This document shows, one piece after another, positions 32,661-41,221 of a stretch of 64,000 nucleotides of DNA. Source of the DNA: Victivallaceae bacterium (GTDB lineage Bacteria; Verrucomicrobiota; Lentisphaeria; Victivallales; Victivallaceae); NCBI GenBank assembly GCA_016292515.1, contig JAEDIJ010000001.1, positions 1-64,000 of the forward strand. Reading direction: 5' to 3'. The translations under genes were made by a program, and so were the position numbers. The notes beneath the pieces were generated by a model. It had not been told where the DNA came from and did not search any database. It saw nothing but the letters and a program-made list of their open reading frames with translations. Position 1 is the stretch's first letter. Each line of letters begins with the position of its first letter.

Positions 32661-34402
32661 CAGCGCAACCCCCAAATTTTCCACATCCAGAAGTGCGTCC
32701 GGAGCCGGTCAACGTAACTTTGCCACACGCACGGCATTCCCGGCAACAGCGAAAGCCCGGCAAGACCGATGCCGAATCCAAGAAAAACCATTGCGGGCAA
32801 AAGCAACGCGCACCGCCAGTTTTTGCGGGAGCAAAGCGCAAGGATCGGCAACGTCAGCATCATCCACGGCAGAAATTCCATGATTTCAAAGCGGCACATC
32901 GCGCCGGAAGCGATGGCAAATCCGCAAAAGAAAGCGGCTACTGCGTTGTTTCTGCATTTTTCCGACCGGAAACCCCACGCCCACAGCGCGATCGTCCAGC
33001 CGACGAAAAAGAGGTAAAGACCATCCCGCAACCGCACACAGGAAAACTTCACCAGTTTCGGCATCACGGCGCAAAAAAGCGCAGCGGCGATGCCGGAGAA
33101 ATGCTTGCGCCACAAAGCGCGCGCGGCAAGGTAGACCGGGATGACCAATAAACTTCCCGCCGTCAAATTCACGGCGAGCGTCGCGTTTTCGATAGAAAGA
33201 CCGCAGAAAACAAGACATTTCGTCAAATAGAAAAAAAGCGGCGGGCGGCTGATCCACATCGCCTCGTCCCCCGTCGCCGCCCACTGACGGAGCATCTGCA
33301 TATAGGTGATGCCATCGTTGCTTTCCAACGGATGATTCCAAGCGTACCAGAGCCGGATCAAAAAAGCGAAAATCGTCATTCCGGCGACTTCGGCAACCAC
33401 GCGTTTTGTCGAAATTTCCACGGGCGGCTTTGCGCGGTAAAGCATCAAAAACTTTTCGGCGAGTTCCGGATTTCCGGCGCGGGTGAAGTGATCGTAACGC
33501 TCCAAAAGATACCAACGCCAGTAACGACCGACTTCCTCCGGAGCGATTTTCTGCATCTCAAGAAGTTTTTGCGCCGACTGCCAAATTTTCTGCTCGCACA
33601 AAATACGCAGGCACTCTTTAACACTGCCGAAATGAAGCGCGGGATCGACAACGTAATTAAAAAAATCCGTCAGCGGCAAGCCGGAGGAAACGCTTTCAAA
33701 ATCAAAAACTTGAGGAAGTTTCCCTAAATTCACATTCCACGGCTTAAAATCGTAATGCACCGCGCCAATGGGGGGCGTCCCCTCGCGATCAGCTGCGGGG
33801 ATATCAAACGGCAAGCGCAGACGCTCCCAACAGGAAGCCCACGTCGCCTCATTTTCCCGTTTCAAATCGAAAAATTCGGCAAATGCCGCCAATGGCAAAG
33901 ACTTTCCCTGCCCTTTTTGCGACGGGGGATACGCCATTTCGAGCCGGACGAAATCTTTGCCTTTTTCGCCACCAAGCAAAGATGAAAAGCAAAAATGTTG
34001 CGGCTTTTTGCTTTCCAAAAGTTGATAAAAATCCAGCTCCCGAGCGACGCCGTCGCGACTCATTCCAACGGCGAATTTCTCAAAACTTCGACCGTGATGA
34101 TGAATAATGACCTTGTCGCGCGTCGGGGAGATCATCGCCGAATCGTGATCATCAAACATCAAATCGACACACTCCGGCAAGACCTGATGCAACTCCGCAA
34201 CGACTTGTGAAGCGGAAAGCGTCGCCTTACGTTTCATTACCCAATACGCCGCAACGAGCAAAAACTTCTTGACCGACGCAAGATACGAAACGCCCCGGTA
34301 AAAACCGAGGCTTTTTTTCCAATCGGCAAAACTCGCCGCCGACAAGAAAAACGTCGCACCGTTGGAGCCGTCAATGCGTAAAAACGATTTTTCTTTCAAC
34401 AT
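32660..34402 (-). CDS. Kinase-like domain fused to N-terminal half of a GT39-type membrane transferase
   Basis: 580 residues. About 95-320 looks like an aminoglycoside-phosphotransferase/sugar-kinase fold with the catalytic loop 'AVHYDFKPWNVNLG' and metal residue in 'QVFDFESVSSGLPL'. From about 330, seven or more membrane helices begin with 'YAWNHPLESNDGITYMQM', where the Asp after the first helix is the expected general base of GT-C enzymes, and 'SRPPLFFYLTKCLVF'. GT-C enzymes move sugars from lipid donors on the outer side of the inner membrane. A fusion of a cytosolic kinase to such an enzyme is unusual. The chain stops abruptly mid-protein at a TGA near a G-run. Confidence 0.75.
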   Translation of the reverse strand: MLKEKSFLRIDGSNGATFFLSAASFADWKKSLGFYRGVSYLASVKKFLLVAAYWVMKRKATLSASQVVAELHQVLPECVDLMFDDHDSAMISPTRDKVIIHHHGRSFEKFAVGMSRDGVARELDFYQLLESKKPQHFCFSSLLGGEKGKDFVRLEMAYPPSQKGQGKSLPLAAFAEFFDLKRENEATWASCWERLRLPFDIPAADREGTPPIGAVHYDFKPWNVNLGKLPQVFDFESVSSGLPLTDFFNYVVDPALHFGSVKECLRILCEQKIWQSAQKLLEMQKIAPEEVGRYWRWYLLERYDHFTRAGNPELAEKFLMLYRAKPPVEISTKRVVAEVAGMTIFAFLIRLWYAWNHPLESNDGITYMQMLRQWAATGDEAMWISRPPLFFYLTKCLVFCGLSIENATLAVNLTAGSLLVIPVYLAARALWRKHFSGIAAALFCAVMPKLVKFSCVRLRDGLYLFFVGWTIALWAWGFRSEKCRNNAVAAFFCGFAIASGAMCRFEIMEFLPWMMLTLPILALCSRKNWRCALLLPAMVFLGFGIGLAGLSLLPGMPCVWQSYVDRLRTHFWMWKIWGLR

Positions 34403-34511
34403 ATTCTAACTGCGCTGACCACACAATACGCTTAATGTAGATACCTATTGACAGATAATCAACAGAAAAATTGCCCTAATGACAAAAAATCAAAAGGTAA
34501 TGGGTATTCCA

Positions 34512-35795
34512 TCAAACACGACGAGTTGCCCCGCCTTTTGCCAACGCATCCAATACCTGATCGACCGCCGCTTCGGGAGTACCGTTGTTGTCGATCCAGT
34601 GATAACGCTTATCGCGCGCGGCGAGATATTCCAAACGGGAATAAATCACATTCATATCCTCCAACGTCAATTCCTGCTTGCGAGAGAGAATCGTTTCCGG
34701 CGCGACGCGGAAAAGGAAATTGTACTGGCAACGGGGCAAAAGAAAGCGAAAAGGCGCAATGAATTTCGGGCTCAAATAGATACTGCTGCGCTCGCTGTCA
34801 ACGATGACGTCAGTGAAATAACGGTCAAAAAAGACGATGGACTTGCGCTGACGCAACGGCAGAACTTTGACGAGATAGCCCACCGTGTAGTCGATCATAT
34901 AGTAGCATAAGCGGACAAGTGAACTCAATACGCCTTTTTTGTTGCCGCGATGAGGCTTGTCGAAATTGCGGTCGACTTCCTTGATCACTTTCGCCTTGTG
35001 GGCGACTTCACCGAGATTGGGCAAAAGCGACGGACGGAAGTGAAACAAGACGGGCGTATTGACGGCGAGCCGCTGGCGCAGAAGTTCGATCACCGTCGTC
35101 TTGCCGCAACCGTCGGGACCGGAAAAGGAGATCATCAGTCCGCGACGGCGGAAAAGGTCGAGAAAATATCCCCAAAGAAACGCCGCCATCCGCAAGACCG
35201 CCCGTCCGAAATTCTGTTTCAAGGCGGCGAAAAACGCTTGACGCCGTAATGTCCACTTGGATGTCTTATCCCAATACGCCAAACCGCCGCGACCGCCCGA
35301 CATTTTTAGCAAATGCGCCTCGATCGCCGCGCCGTTGTCGGCGATCGCCGCCGCGCGGACATCGGCATATTTTTGCGGATACGCCGCACCCAATATCCGG
35401 GAGTAAAGATATTTCGGCAAAAAAGTAAGATAAGGCGGCAGATGATAAACTTTGCCGTTGAAAACACGTTTACTCAATACTTCACGCTCATCCAGCAAAT
35501 CAATGCCCATCCACGCAAAGTTGTACTGGAAATCCAGTTGAAAGACTTCAAATGCACCGTCCACAAAAACAACGGTAAAAAACTGATTGTCCTCATTGGT
35601 GTAGAGGATGCGACAGTGATCCTCCTTTGCCAACTGCGGCAAAATTTTGCGCAGACGGAGCAATTCCCGCTTCGGGAGCAAAAGATCGACGTCCCGGCTC
35701 GGATTGCCGTCGGGAAGTCCGTCGAAATTACGCAAAACGGCGTATTGATACTCCTGATTGAGAAGTGCAAATAAACGAGTCAAAAAACTTTTCAT
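34512..35795 (-). CDS. Nucleotidyltransferase-like domain fused to thymidylate-kinase-like P-loop domain
   Basis: 427 residues from ATG 35795 (ATGA overlap with the GT2 stop); the longer frame has no ribosome site. The N-terminal ~180 residues carry 'NFDGLPDGNPSRDVDLLLPK', with the D-x-D of a nucleotidyltransferase-like fold. The C-terminal ~220 have Walker A 'SFSGPDGCGKTTVIELL', a 'DRYFTDVIVDSERSSIYL' lid-like region and 'TILSRKQELTLEDM', like thymidylate kinase. Such two-domain proteins occur in surface-glycan clusters and may phosphorylate a glycan rather than dTMP; that role is inference. It is followed, after 109 nt, by the kinase-GT39 gene. Confidence 0.8.
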   Translation of the reverse strand: MKSFLTRLFALLNQEYQYAVLRNFDGLPDGNPSRDVDLLLPKRELLRLRKILPQLAKEDHCRILYTNEDNQFFTVVFVDGAFEVFQLDFQYNFAWMGIDLLDEREVLSKRVFNGKVYHLPPYLTFLPKYLYSRILGAAYPQKYADVRAAAIADNGAAIEAHLLKMSGGRGGLAYWDKTSKWTLRRQAFFAALKQNFGRAVLRMAAFLWGYFLDLFRRRGLMISFSGPDGCGKTTVIELLRQRLAVNTPVLFHFRPSLLPNLGEVAHKAKVIKEVDRNFDKPHRGNKKGVLSSLVRLCYYMIDYTVGYLVKVLPLRQRKSIVFFDRYFTDVIVDSERSSIYLSPKFIAPFRFLLPRCQYNFLFRVAPETILSRKQELTLEDMNVIYSRLEYLAARDKRYHWIDNNGTPEAAVDQVLDALAKGGATRRV

Positions 35796-36805
35796 TTTGA
35801 TTTCTTTCTGAAATTGGCGCGGTATTTTTCCAGCGGATAAAGGGGTGAGCAAATACCGCCAAGGAGAAGATTCCACGCCGTGGCGATCAAACGGCGCTTC
35901 ACCCACGCGAAGCACGCTTTGCGGTAAAAGTAAGCGCCGAGATTCTGCCGCTCGAAATTAAATTTTTTCCATAAGGAGAGCGAAGCCCAATAGTCGCCGA
36001 AATTCAACTCCGGCAAATTTGCGCGGCGGCGGAGTTGATTCGCCTTGATGTAAAGAAGTTTCTGCCCCATCACCCGTGCCTTGGCGAATCCGGTCGAGAG
36101 GCTATTCGTATTTTTACGGTACAAAAAGAGGACTTCGGGCAATGTCACGATATATTTACCTTCCCTATAAAAATCGGACATCCGCCCCCATAAATCGACA
36201 TCTTCCGACATATCTTCATAGCGGATGCCGTCCTTGCGTTTCGGGAAATACTCCGCCTGGCGGTAGCCGCCGGCGCGGAGCGCATACTCCCGGCGGAACA
36301 AGGTTTGAATCGGCATAAACATCATCTTGCCCGCCGCCGCTTTGGTGAGAGACTCCGTTTTCGTTTTTGGACCAAGAAAAAGTCCGCCATTAAGTTTTTT
36401 GCCATCAGCATCCATATAATTGCAATAGCAACTGACGGCAATCAAATCGGGATCGGATCGCAATTTGGCATAAAGTTTGCCGACCATTTCCGGCTTCGCG
36501 ATGTCGTCGGAGTCAAAAAACATCACAAGCTGTGTCGTGCAGTGACGCAACGCATAGTCGCGCAGATACGCCGTCCCGTGATTTTCCGGAAATTCAATAA
36601 TTTCCGGCGTCGCCCACAAATTTTCCGCAAAATAACGCCTGACGACCTCCCGCGACGCATCGGTCGAATGATCGTCCAAAATCAAAAGCCGAAAATCTTT
36701 GAAAGTTTGATTTCTCAAACTTTCCAATGTTTCGACAATATATTTCCCCGCATTGTAAACGCAAAGGACAATTGTCAAGCAACAGGAGTTGTCAATTTGC
36801 TTCAT
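35792..36805 (-). CDS. Glycosyltransferase family 2
   Basis: 337 residues. GT-A fold: 'LTIVLCVYNAGKYIVETLES' at the start, then 'FRLLILDDHSTDASREVVRR', the metal-binding DxD-type 'MFFDSDDIAKPE', and 'RYEDMSEDVDLWGRM' containing the usual ED acceptor motif. The C-terminal ~80 residues are basic with a short hydrophobic helix that may touch the membrane. It adds one sugar of the repeat unit. It overlaps the upstream capsule synthesis gene by 14 nt. Confidence 0.93.
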   Translation of the reverse strand: MKQIDNSCCLTIVLCVYNAGKYIVETLESLRNQTFKDFRLLILDDHSTDASREVVRRYFAENLWATPEIIEFPENHGTAYLRDYALRHCTTQLVMFFDSDDIAKPEMVGKLYAKLRSDPDLIAVSCYCNYMDADGKKLNGGLFLGPKTKTESLTKAAAGKMMFMPIQTLFRREYALRAGGYRQAEYFPKRKDGIRYEDMSEDVDLWGRMSDFYREGKYIVTLPEVLFLYRKNTNSLSTGFAKARVMGQKLLYIKANQLRRRANLPELNFGDYWASLSLWKKFNFERQNLGAYFYRKACFAWVKRRLIATAWNLLLGGICSPLYPLEKYRANFRKKSK

Positions 36806-37784
36806 TTTCTTTTATGCCTCTGCTTGTTTCATCCATCCATCCGAAGAAAGTTTTTTTTCCGTCTGCCGTCTTTTTAGCAAAGGGAGTCTTCCAGGATAAT
36901 TTGAAACACCAAGTGTCCGCACATATTCTTTCATATATTCCCGGATTCCAAATCTGGGGCAGATAATTATAAAGTTCACTGCGGTTGGAATTATTAACAC
37001 GAAGCTCAAGCATATCTTTGTGTATCTGCGGGACATTGTCAAACAGATATTTCAAAAGATGATCAAGCAAGAGATAGTCAATCAAATGATCGTTTTTTTC
37101 CCAATATTCAAGAAAAATCATTTTGATAAGCACAAAAACAGGATGATCGCTAAAGCCAGTCCCCATCAACCAGCCCCTCCACAAAGAGTCATCATTGATC
37201 TTGCAGGAGTAAAACGGCTGGTGGTAAATCCATTCAGGGGGGGCAGACGACGTCCAGCAAGTCGCATCGATCCAAAGTCCGCCGTATTGCGCTAACAAGG
37301 AGACTCTGATGATATCGGAAAAATGCGTCAGCGAAATCTTTTTTGAGCTGACCTTTTCGTGAATATAGTCAGGAAAAGAAAGATAATTCTTTAAATTGTC
37401 ACGCGTAAGCAATACAACTTTATCGCCGCAGTTTTGACATAATTGTCGGTAACAGATTTTCACCAAATCCGGAGCATTTTCCATCCCCTGCCACCAAAAT
37501 ACCCAAATGCGGAATTCAGACACAGGGACTTGCGTCTCCGTATATTGTTTTTCCTCTATACAACGCCAACTTGCCGGACAATTTCTTTTCAGATATGAAA
37601 TGATGAAAGAATGTTTCCTTCGCCAAAAAGAGAAATAAGTTTTACCCCACGGGCGGTAATAATAGCACAGCCACCAACAGAGAGAATCAATGGCATAAAC
37701 CAGTGAATAATGAAAAAAATCATATACGAATTCTTTCAATATCTGACAGCTTCTCTGAAAAAATTTTTTCGATTTAAATTTCAT
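36792..37784 (-). CDS. Capsular polysaccharide synthesis glycosyltransferase (GT32-like)
   Basis: 330 residues. The central stretch 'RIWVFWWQGMENAPDLVKIC', 'VVLLTRDNLKNYLSFPDYI' and 'HFSDIIRVSLLAQYGGLWID' with the following 'ATCW' matches the Caps_synth/OCH1-type family, where the D-x-D-like 'WIDAT' binds metal and sugar nucleotide. N-terminal aromatic-rich segment may be a membrane-associated helix. Codon use here is more AT-rich than in the flanking core genes, consistent with exchange of the cluster interior. Substrate unknown. Confidence 0.85.
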   Translation of the reverse strand: MKFKSKKFFQRSCQILKEFVYDFFHYSLVYAIDSLCWWLCYYYRPWGKTYFSFWRRKHSFIISYLKRNCPASWRCIEEKQYTETQVPVSEFRIWVFWWQGMENAPDLVKICYRQLCQNCGDKVVLLTRDNLKNYLSFPDYIHEKVSSKKISLTHFSDIIRVSLLAQYGGLWIDATCWTSSAPPEWIYHQPFYSCKINDDSLWRGWLMGTGFSDHPVFVLIKMIFLEYWEKNDHLIDYLLLDHLLKYLFDNVPQIHKDMLELRVNNSNRSELYNYLPQIWNPGIYERICADTWCFKLSWKTPFAKKTADGKKTFFGWMDETSRGIKENEAN

Positions 37785-37810
37785 TATGCCGCGTAATCCT
37801 TTAGATACTA

Positions 37811-38668
37811 CTAATTAAGACGCAAAATCAAAAAATACCGAACCCTGTAATAAAGATACCGCAAAAATGAACCGTATCCGTAAAGTTTCCAAATGTGATA
37901 TCCCAGCAAATTGTTATCCAGTACTTTGGGGAATCGGAGCAACTTGCGAAAAATCGGCTCCTGTTTTACGCCGCAAGTCTGACCGCTGTGAATCCGGTAC
38001 AAAACGGTCGACTGCATCAAAGGTTCGATGACGCCGCCGCGATTGGCGACCGCCATCGCGACATTGGAGTCGTGAACACGGATGTTGAGATAAGGGAAAC
38101 ACTCGCCTTTGACCGCATAATTGAAACACATTGTATTGCCCGCGCAGATATTATAGATGCCGAGGATACCGGGATTTTCCAATTTTTTGATTTTCTTTTG
38201 TATCCGTTCCATCGGAAGCCCACGCGGATTCCATTCTGATTTTTGAAACACAGTTAAATCTTCCCGGACAAAAGTACGATCCGTATGAAGCAGGAGCGGA
38301 CAATCCTTACCGTACTGCGTTTCCATTTCCTTCATTTTGGCGAGAGATACGGCAACTTTTTCCGGCAACCACACATCATCCTGATCGCAGAACATATAAT
38401 AAGTACTATCCACCACGTTAAGCAGCGACATAAAGTTACCGCAACATCCCTGATGTGTTAATCCGAGATCAACGTGAATAATTTTTTCCGGATGACGCCG
38501 TACATAATCATCAATAATCGTGCGAGTATTATCCTTTGAACCATCGTCCTGAATATAAAGTGTCCAATCCTCGTAACTTTGCGTTAAAATACTGTCGATT
38601 TGCTCCGCCAAATACTTTCCCGCATTATAGGTTGCCAGCAAAATGGCGATTTTTGCATTATTTTGCAT
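37811..38668 (-). CDS. Glycosyltransferase family 2 (rhamnosyltransferase-like)
   Basis: 285 residues. 'KIAILLATYNAGKYLAEQID' at the start, 'LYIQDDGSKDNTRTIIDDYV', the metal motif 'YYMFCDQDDVWLPEKV', and a late 'MCFNYAVKGECF' strand are typical of rhamnosyl/galactosyl GT2 enzymes from O-antigen clusters. The ATG has GGAG 8 nt upstream. A 555-nt region without a full gene separates it from the acyltransferase upstream. Confidence 0.93.
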   Translation of the reverse strand: MQNNAKIAILLATYNAGKYLAEQIDSILTQSYEDWTLYIQDDGSKDNTRTIIDDYVRRHPEKIIHVDLGLTHQGCCGNFMSLLNVVDSTYYMFCDQDDVWLPEKVAVSLAKMKEMETQYGKDCPLLLHTDRTFVREDLTVFQKSEWNPRGLPMERIQKKIKKLENPGILGIYNICAGNTMCFNYAVKGECFPYLNIRVHDSNVAMAVANRGGVIEPLMQSTVLYRIHSGQTCGVKQEPIFRKLLRFPKVLDNNLLGYHIWKLYGYGSFLRYLYYRVRYFLILRLN

Positions 38669-38924
38669 AATTTTTACTCCTTAATAGCATCAAAACTTGA
38701 ATAGACCATCCCGAGTTCCCCTTATAACCGCCCATATTTTAGATGCTTTTTCTTTTCATACAGCAAATTTGATCAACAACAGAATATGTGCAGAAACCAT
38801 CCTTCCACGGCGGCTTCGTCCAAATACTCACGACGCAACTAAATATGATTTCTGATTTAGACAAAGCCTTATGTTAGAACAATTCTTTGCCGCACCACAA
38901 AATTTTTTCAAAGGGAGGACTAAA

Positions 38925-38996
38925 ATGTTGAACAATAGAGCGACATTTGACGTAACATTTGCTCCCGACACAGAAGTAAAAGAGAATTTTTCTTAA
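38925..38996 (+). CDS. Possible 23-residue peptide
   Basis: A short plus-strand frame (starts MLNNRATFDV, ends KENFS) with an unusually good ribosome site, AAGGGAGGAC, 5-6 nt before the ATG. It is opposite to all surrounding genes and its 3' end overlaps the acyltransferase remnant. It may be a chance frame or the start of a deleted gene. The rest of 38669-38924 shows nothing supported. Confidence 0.2.
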   Translation: MLNNRATFDVTFAPDTEVKENFS

Positions 38997-39223
38997 TTCT
39001 TTTTGCATACGAATTTTTGGATCAACTTCAAAAAAGGTCGCTCAAGCAAATGAATCCGGATAAGATCAATAGCGACACAAGAAAAATAAACGGTAGCAAC
39101 AGCAAGCATGGAGAACAAAACAATGCCAACGAATCCTTCATTGTTCAAAAAGAAATATCGCCAAAGGACATGCCGCACCGCCGGATAATCGTGGATAAGG
39201 TAAATTGAAATTCTCGTGCTTAC
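38993..39223 (-). pseudogene. Remnant tail of a deleted acyltransferase-3 gene
   Basis: 77 codons with no start, running in the same frame directly after the stop of the intact acyltransferase gene. The translation 'ISIYLIHDYPAVRHVLWRYF' followed by a membrane helix and 'HLLERPFLKLIQKFV' matches the last two helices of acyltransferase-3 proteins and parallels the end of the intact protein ('LQIYLLHIFIFYG'). So a second, related gene was replaced except for its tail. This is a sign of recombination between paralogues within the cluster. Confidence 0.7.
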
Positions 39224-40219
39224 TTACGGGAAAATGATTTTTCTTATAAACTTCGTCTTATTGATTACGACGATTGCCGCCACGCAAAGCATCAGCGTCA
39301 AAAGAAGCGACAAAATCGCCACCAATATTCCCCTTTGCGGTATCGCTTGCAAAATTCCGTAAAAAATAAAGATGTGAAGCAGATAAATCTGTAAGGAATA
39401 CTTGCCGAGAAACTTCAACAACCGGCTTTTTATCCACACCTCTTTCCACTGATAAAACGCGAAAAATGCGATCATCGGCACGATGATCCACGTCAGCCAT
39501 ACGCAAGACGCCGGCAAATAACGGCGGAAATAAACAAAGGAAAACCCCAATATAAAAAACGGGCTCGCGGCAATTTTCGTTCCTTTGGAAACAGGGAGCG
39601 ACGACAAAACGGTACGGACCAAAATCCCGGAAGTACAGAAAAAGAGTCCCTGCATCAACGCCAACGGACAATAAATTCCCGCCGCATGAAAGTTGGTCCA
39701 TCCTACGGCAGAAAAGATCCAAAGCACCGCAGATAGAAAAAACATACACCACTTCCCGATTTTCGGGGCAAAAAAGTAAACATCCCGCCAAAACATCACG
39801 GCAACGATCGTCGGCAAAAACCAGAGAAAACCGAAACCGCAATATTGGAGCAACAATGGTTGATTTCCCCACAACACGGCATAAGAGAATCCCAAACCAT
39901 TCCAAACTATCCGATGGGTTGCCACAGCAACACCACAGGAGATCAAGCACCAGAAAAAATATAAAGGATAAAACTTTTTTACGTTATTCCATACTCTTTG
40001 CCACAATCCCATTTTCTTAAGCGCAACGACATCCGCCCCATAGACAAAGGGAAAAATATAAAAACAATAAACGTGAAAGGAGTAGAGATAGGGGAACCAA
40101 CCCGTTTTTGCCATTACAAGACTGTTATGCCCCAATACAACGAGAAAAATCAAAAGCCCTTTCATGGCAATTGATTCTTCACGCGACAGCAACGATGGAT
40201 ATGCCGGAATTGAGTTCAT
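39224..40219 (-). CDS. Membrane acyltransferase family 3 (surface glycan O-acyltransferase)
   Basis: 331 residues with about ten membrane helices. N-terminal 'AMKGLLIFLVVLGHNSLV' contains the family's catalytic-type His, and 'LLKFLGKYSLQIYLLHIFIF' is the late helix pair. Family members acetylate sugars of O-antigen, capsule or peptidoglycan across the inner membrane. It starts 1 nt before the stop of the preceding acyltransferase gene region (adjacent, 0-1 nt spacing). Several acyltransferases in one cluster imply multiple acyl decorations. Confidence 0.9.
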   Translation of the reverse strand: MNSIPAYPSLLSREESIAMKGLLIFLVVLGHNSLVMAKTGWFPYLYSFHVYCFYIFPFVYGADVVALKKMGLWQRVWNNVKKFYPLYFFWCLISCGVAVATHRIVWNGLGFSYAVLWGNQPLLLQYCGFGFLWFLPTIVAVMFWRDVYFFAPKIGKWCMFFLSAVLWIFSAVGWTNFHAAGIYCPLALMQGLFFCTSGILVRTVLSSLPVSKGTKIAASPFFILGFSFVYFRRYLPASCVWLTWIIVPMIAFFAFYQWKEVWIKSRLLKFLGKYSLQIYLLHIFIFYGILQAIPQRGILVAILSLLLTLMLCVAAIVVINKTKFIRKIIFP

Positions 40220-41221
40220 TTAAACTTGCTTACTTTTGCCTAACATAAAAGGACAAACGCGATTGAAAAACCAAACAAGCGGATATTCCAAAAGCAAGGC
40301 GATCCCGAAAAACGCTAATGCTCGCCAACCGAGCAACTCCTTTCCGCCGAAATAATGGCGGTTGATCAAAATACAAAGCTCCTGAACGATGGAATAATGC
40401 GTCGCCATCAAAATCAACGAATTCCGCCCCAAAAAACTGAAAAACTTCATTACGGGAAGTGTTTCCAGCACCATACAAAAAATCAATAAACCAAAAGAAG
40501 AAACGATCCCCGTCATCCAGGAAAAATTGGCATTGAAATCAAAATTCACACAGAGCGTGTACCAAACAAGTAACAGAAAAGCTGAAATAATTTTTTGCGG
40601 CAATGACGCCTCAAATATGTATTTTTCACAAAAACGCGCGAGATAAAATCCGCCCGCAATAATGATCCATGCGCCAAAACAACAATTCAACGCATAAATC
40701 GGCGCATCCAAAATCCGTCCAAGAGCACCACTGGTATGGGCGAAGTGAAACGCCCACCATGCATATCCCTGCAAAACGATCAGCGTCAAAAAGATGACCA
40801 CGATTTTCCCCGTCAATTTCCATTTGCGGAAACACGCAAAAAGGATTTCTCCCCCCCACAATGCCGGAATAAACCACAGCGTCCCGATGCCGCGCAAAAC
40901 CAGTGCCTTGTATGCGTCACGACAAAAAATATACAACGGCATTTCTCCCAATAATGCCATCAGTAGATCAAAGACGAGGATCAACAGGGTAAAGGCAAGA
41001 TAAGGGATCCCGAGAGATCTCCAACGGCGTTGAAAATAGGCTTTTTCAAGTTTCACAGGATGATCGGCTTGCAACCAGCCGGAAACAAAGAAGAAGGCAT
41101 TGATCATAAAGCCGCCGATCCACGCATTTACGGCAGATGAAAATATGCCATTTTCAAAATGCAACAGCATAATGGCGAGGATCGAAATACCCTTTAAGAT
41201 GTCAATATAAGTTTTTCGCAT
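40220..41221 (-). CDS. Membrane acyltransferase family 3
   Basis: 333 residues from ATG 41221, with GGGAT upstream; the longer frame to 41293 lies inside the polymerase gene. 'TYIDILKGISILAIMLLHFE' has the catalytic-type His, 'FMINAFFFVSGWLQ' the second helix and a basic loop 'YFQRRWRSLGIPYL' the Arg motif. About ten helices. Overlaps the polymerase stop by 20 nt. Likely an O-acetyltransferase of the cluster's glycan. Confidence 0.9.
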   Translation of the reverse strand: MRKTYIDILKGISILAIMLLHFENGIFSSAVNAWIGGFMINAFFFVSGWLQADHPVKLEKAYFQRRWRSLGIPYLAFTLLILVFDLLMALLGEMPLYIFCRDAYKALVLRGIGTLWFIPALWGGEILFACFRKWKLTGKIVVIFLTLIVLQGYAWWAFHFAHTSGALGRILDAPIYALNCCFGAWIIIAGGFYLARFCEKYIFEASLPQKIISAFLLLVWYTLCVNFDFNANFSWMTGIVSSFGLLIFCMVLETLPVMKFFSFLGRNSLILMATHYSIVQELCILINRHYFGGKELLGWRALAFFGIALLLEYPLVWFFNRVCPFMLGKSKQV

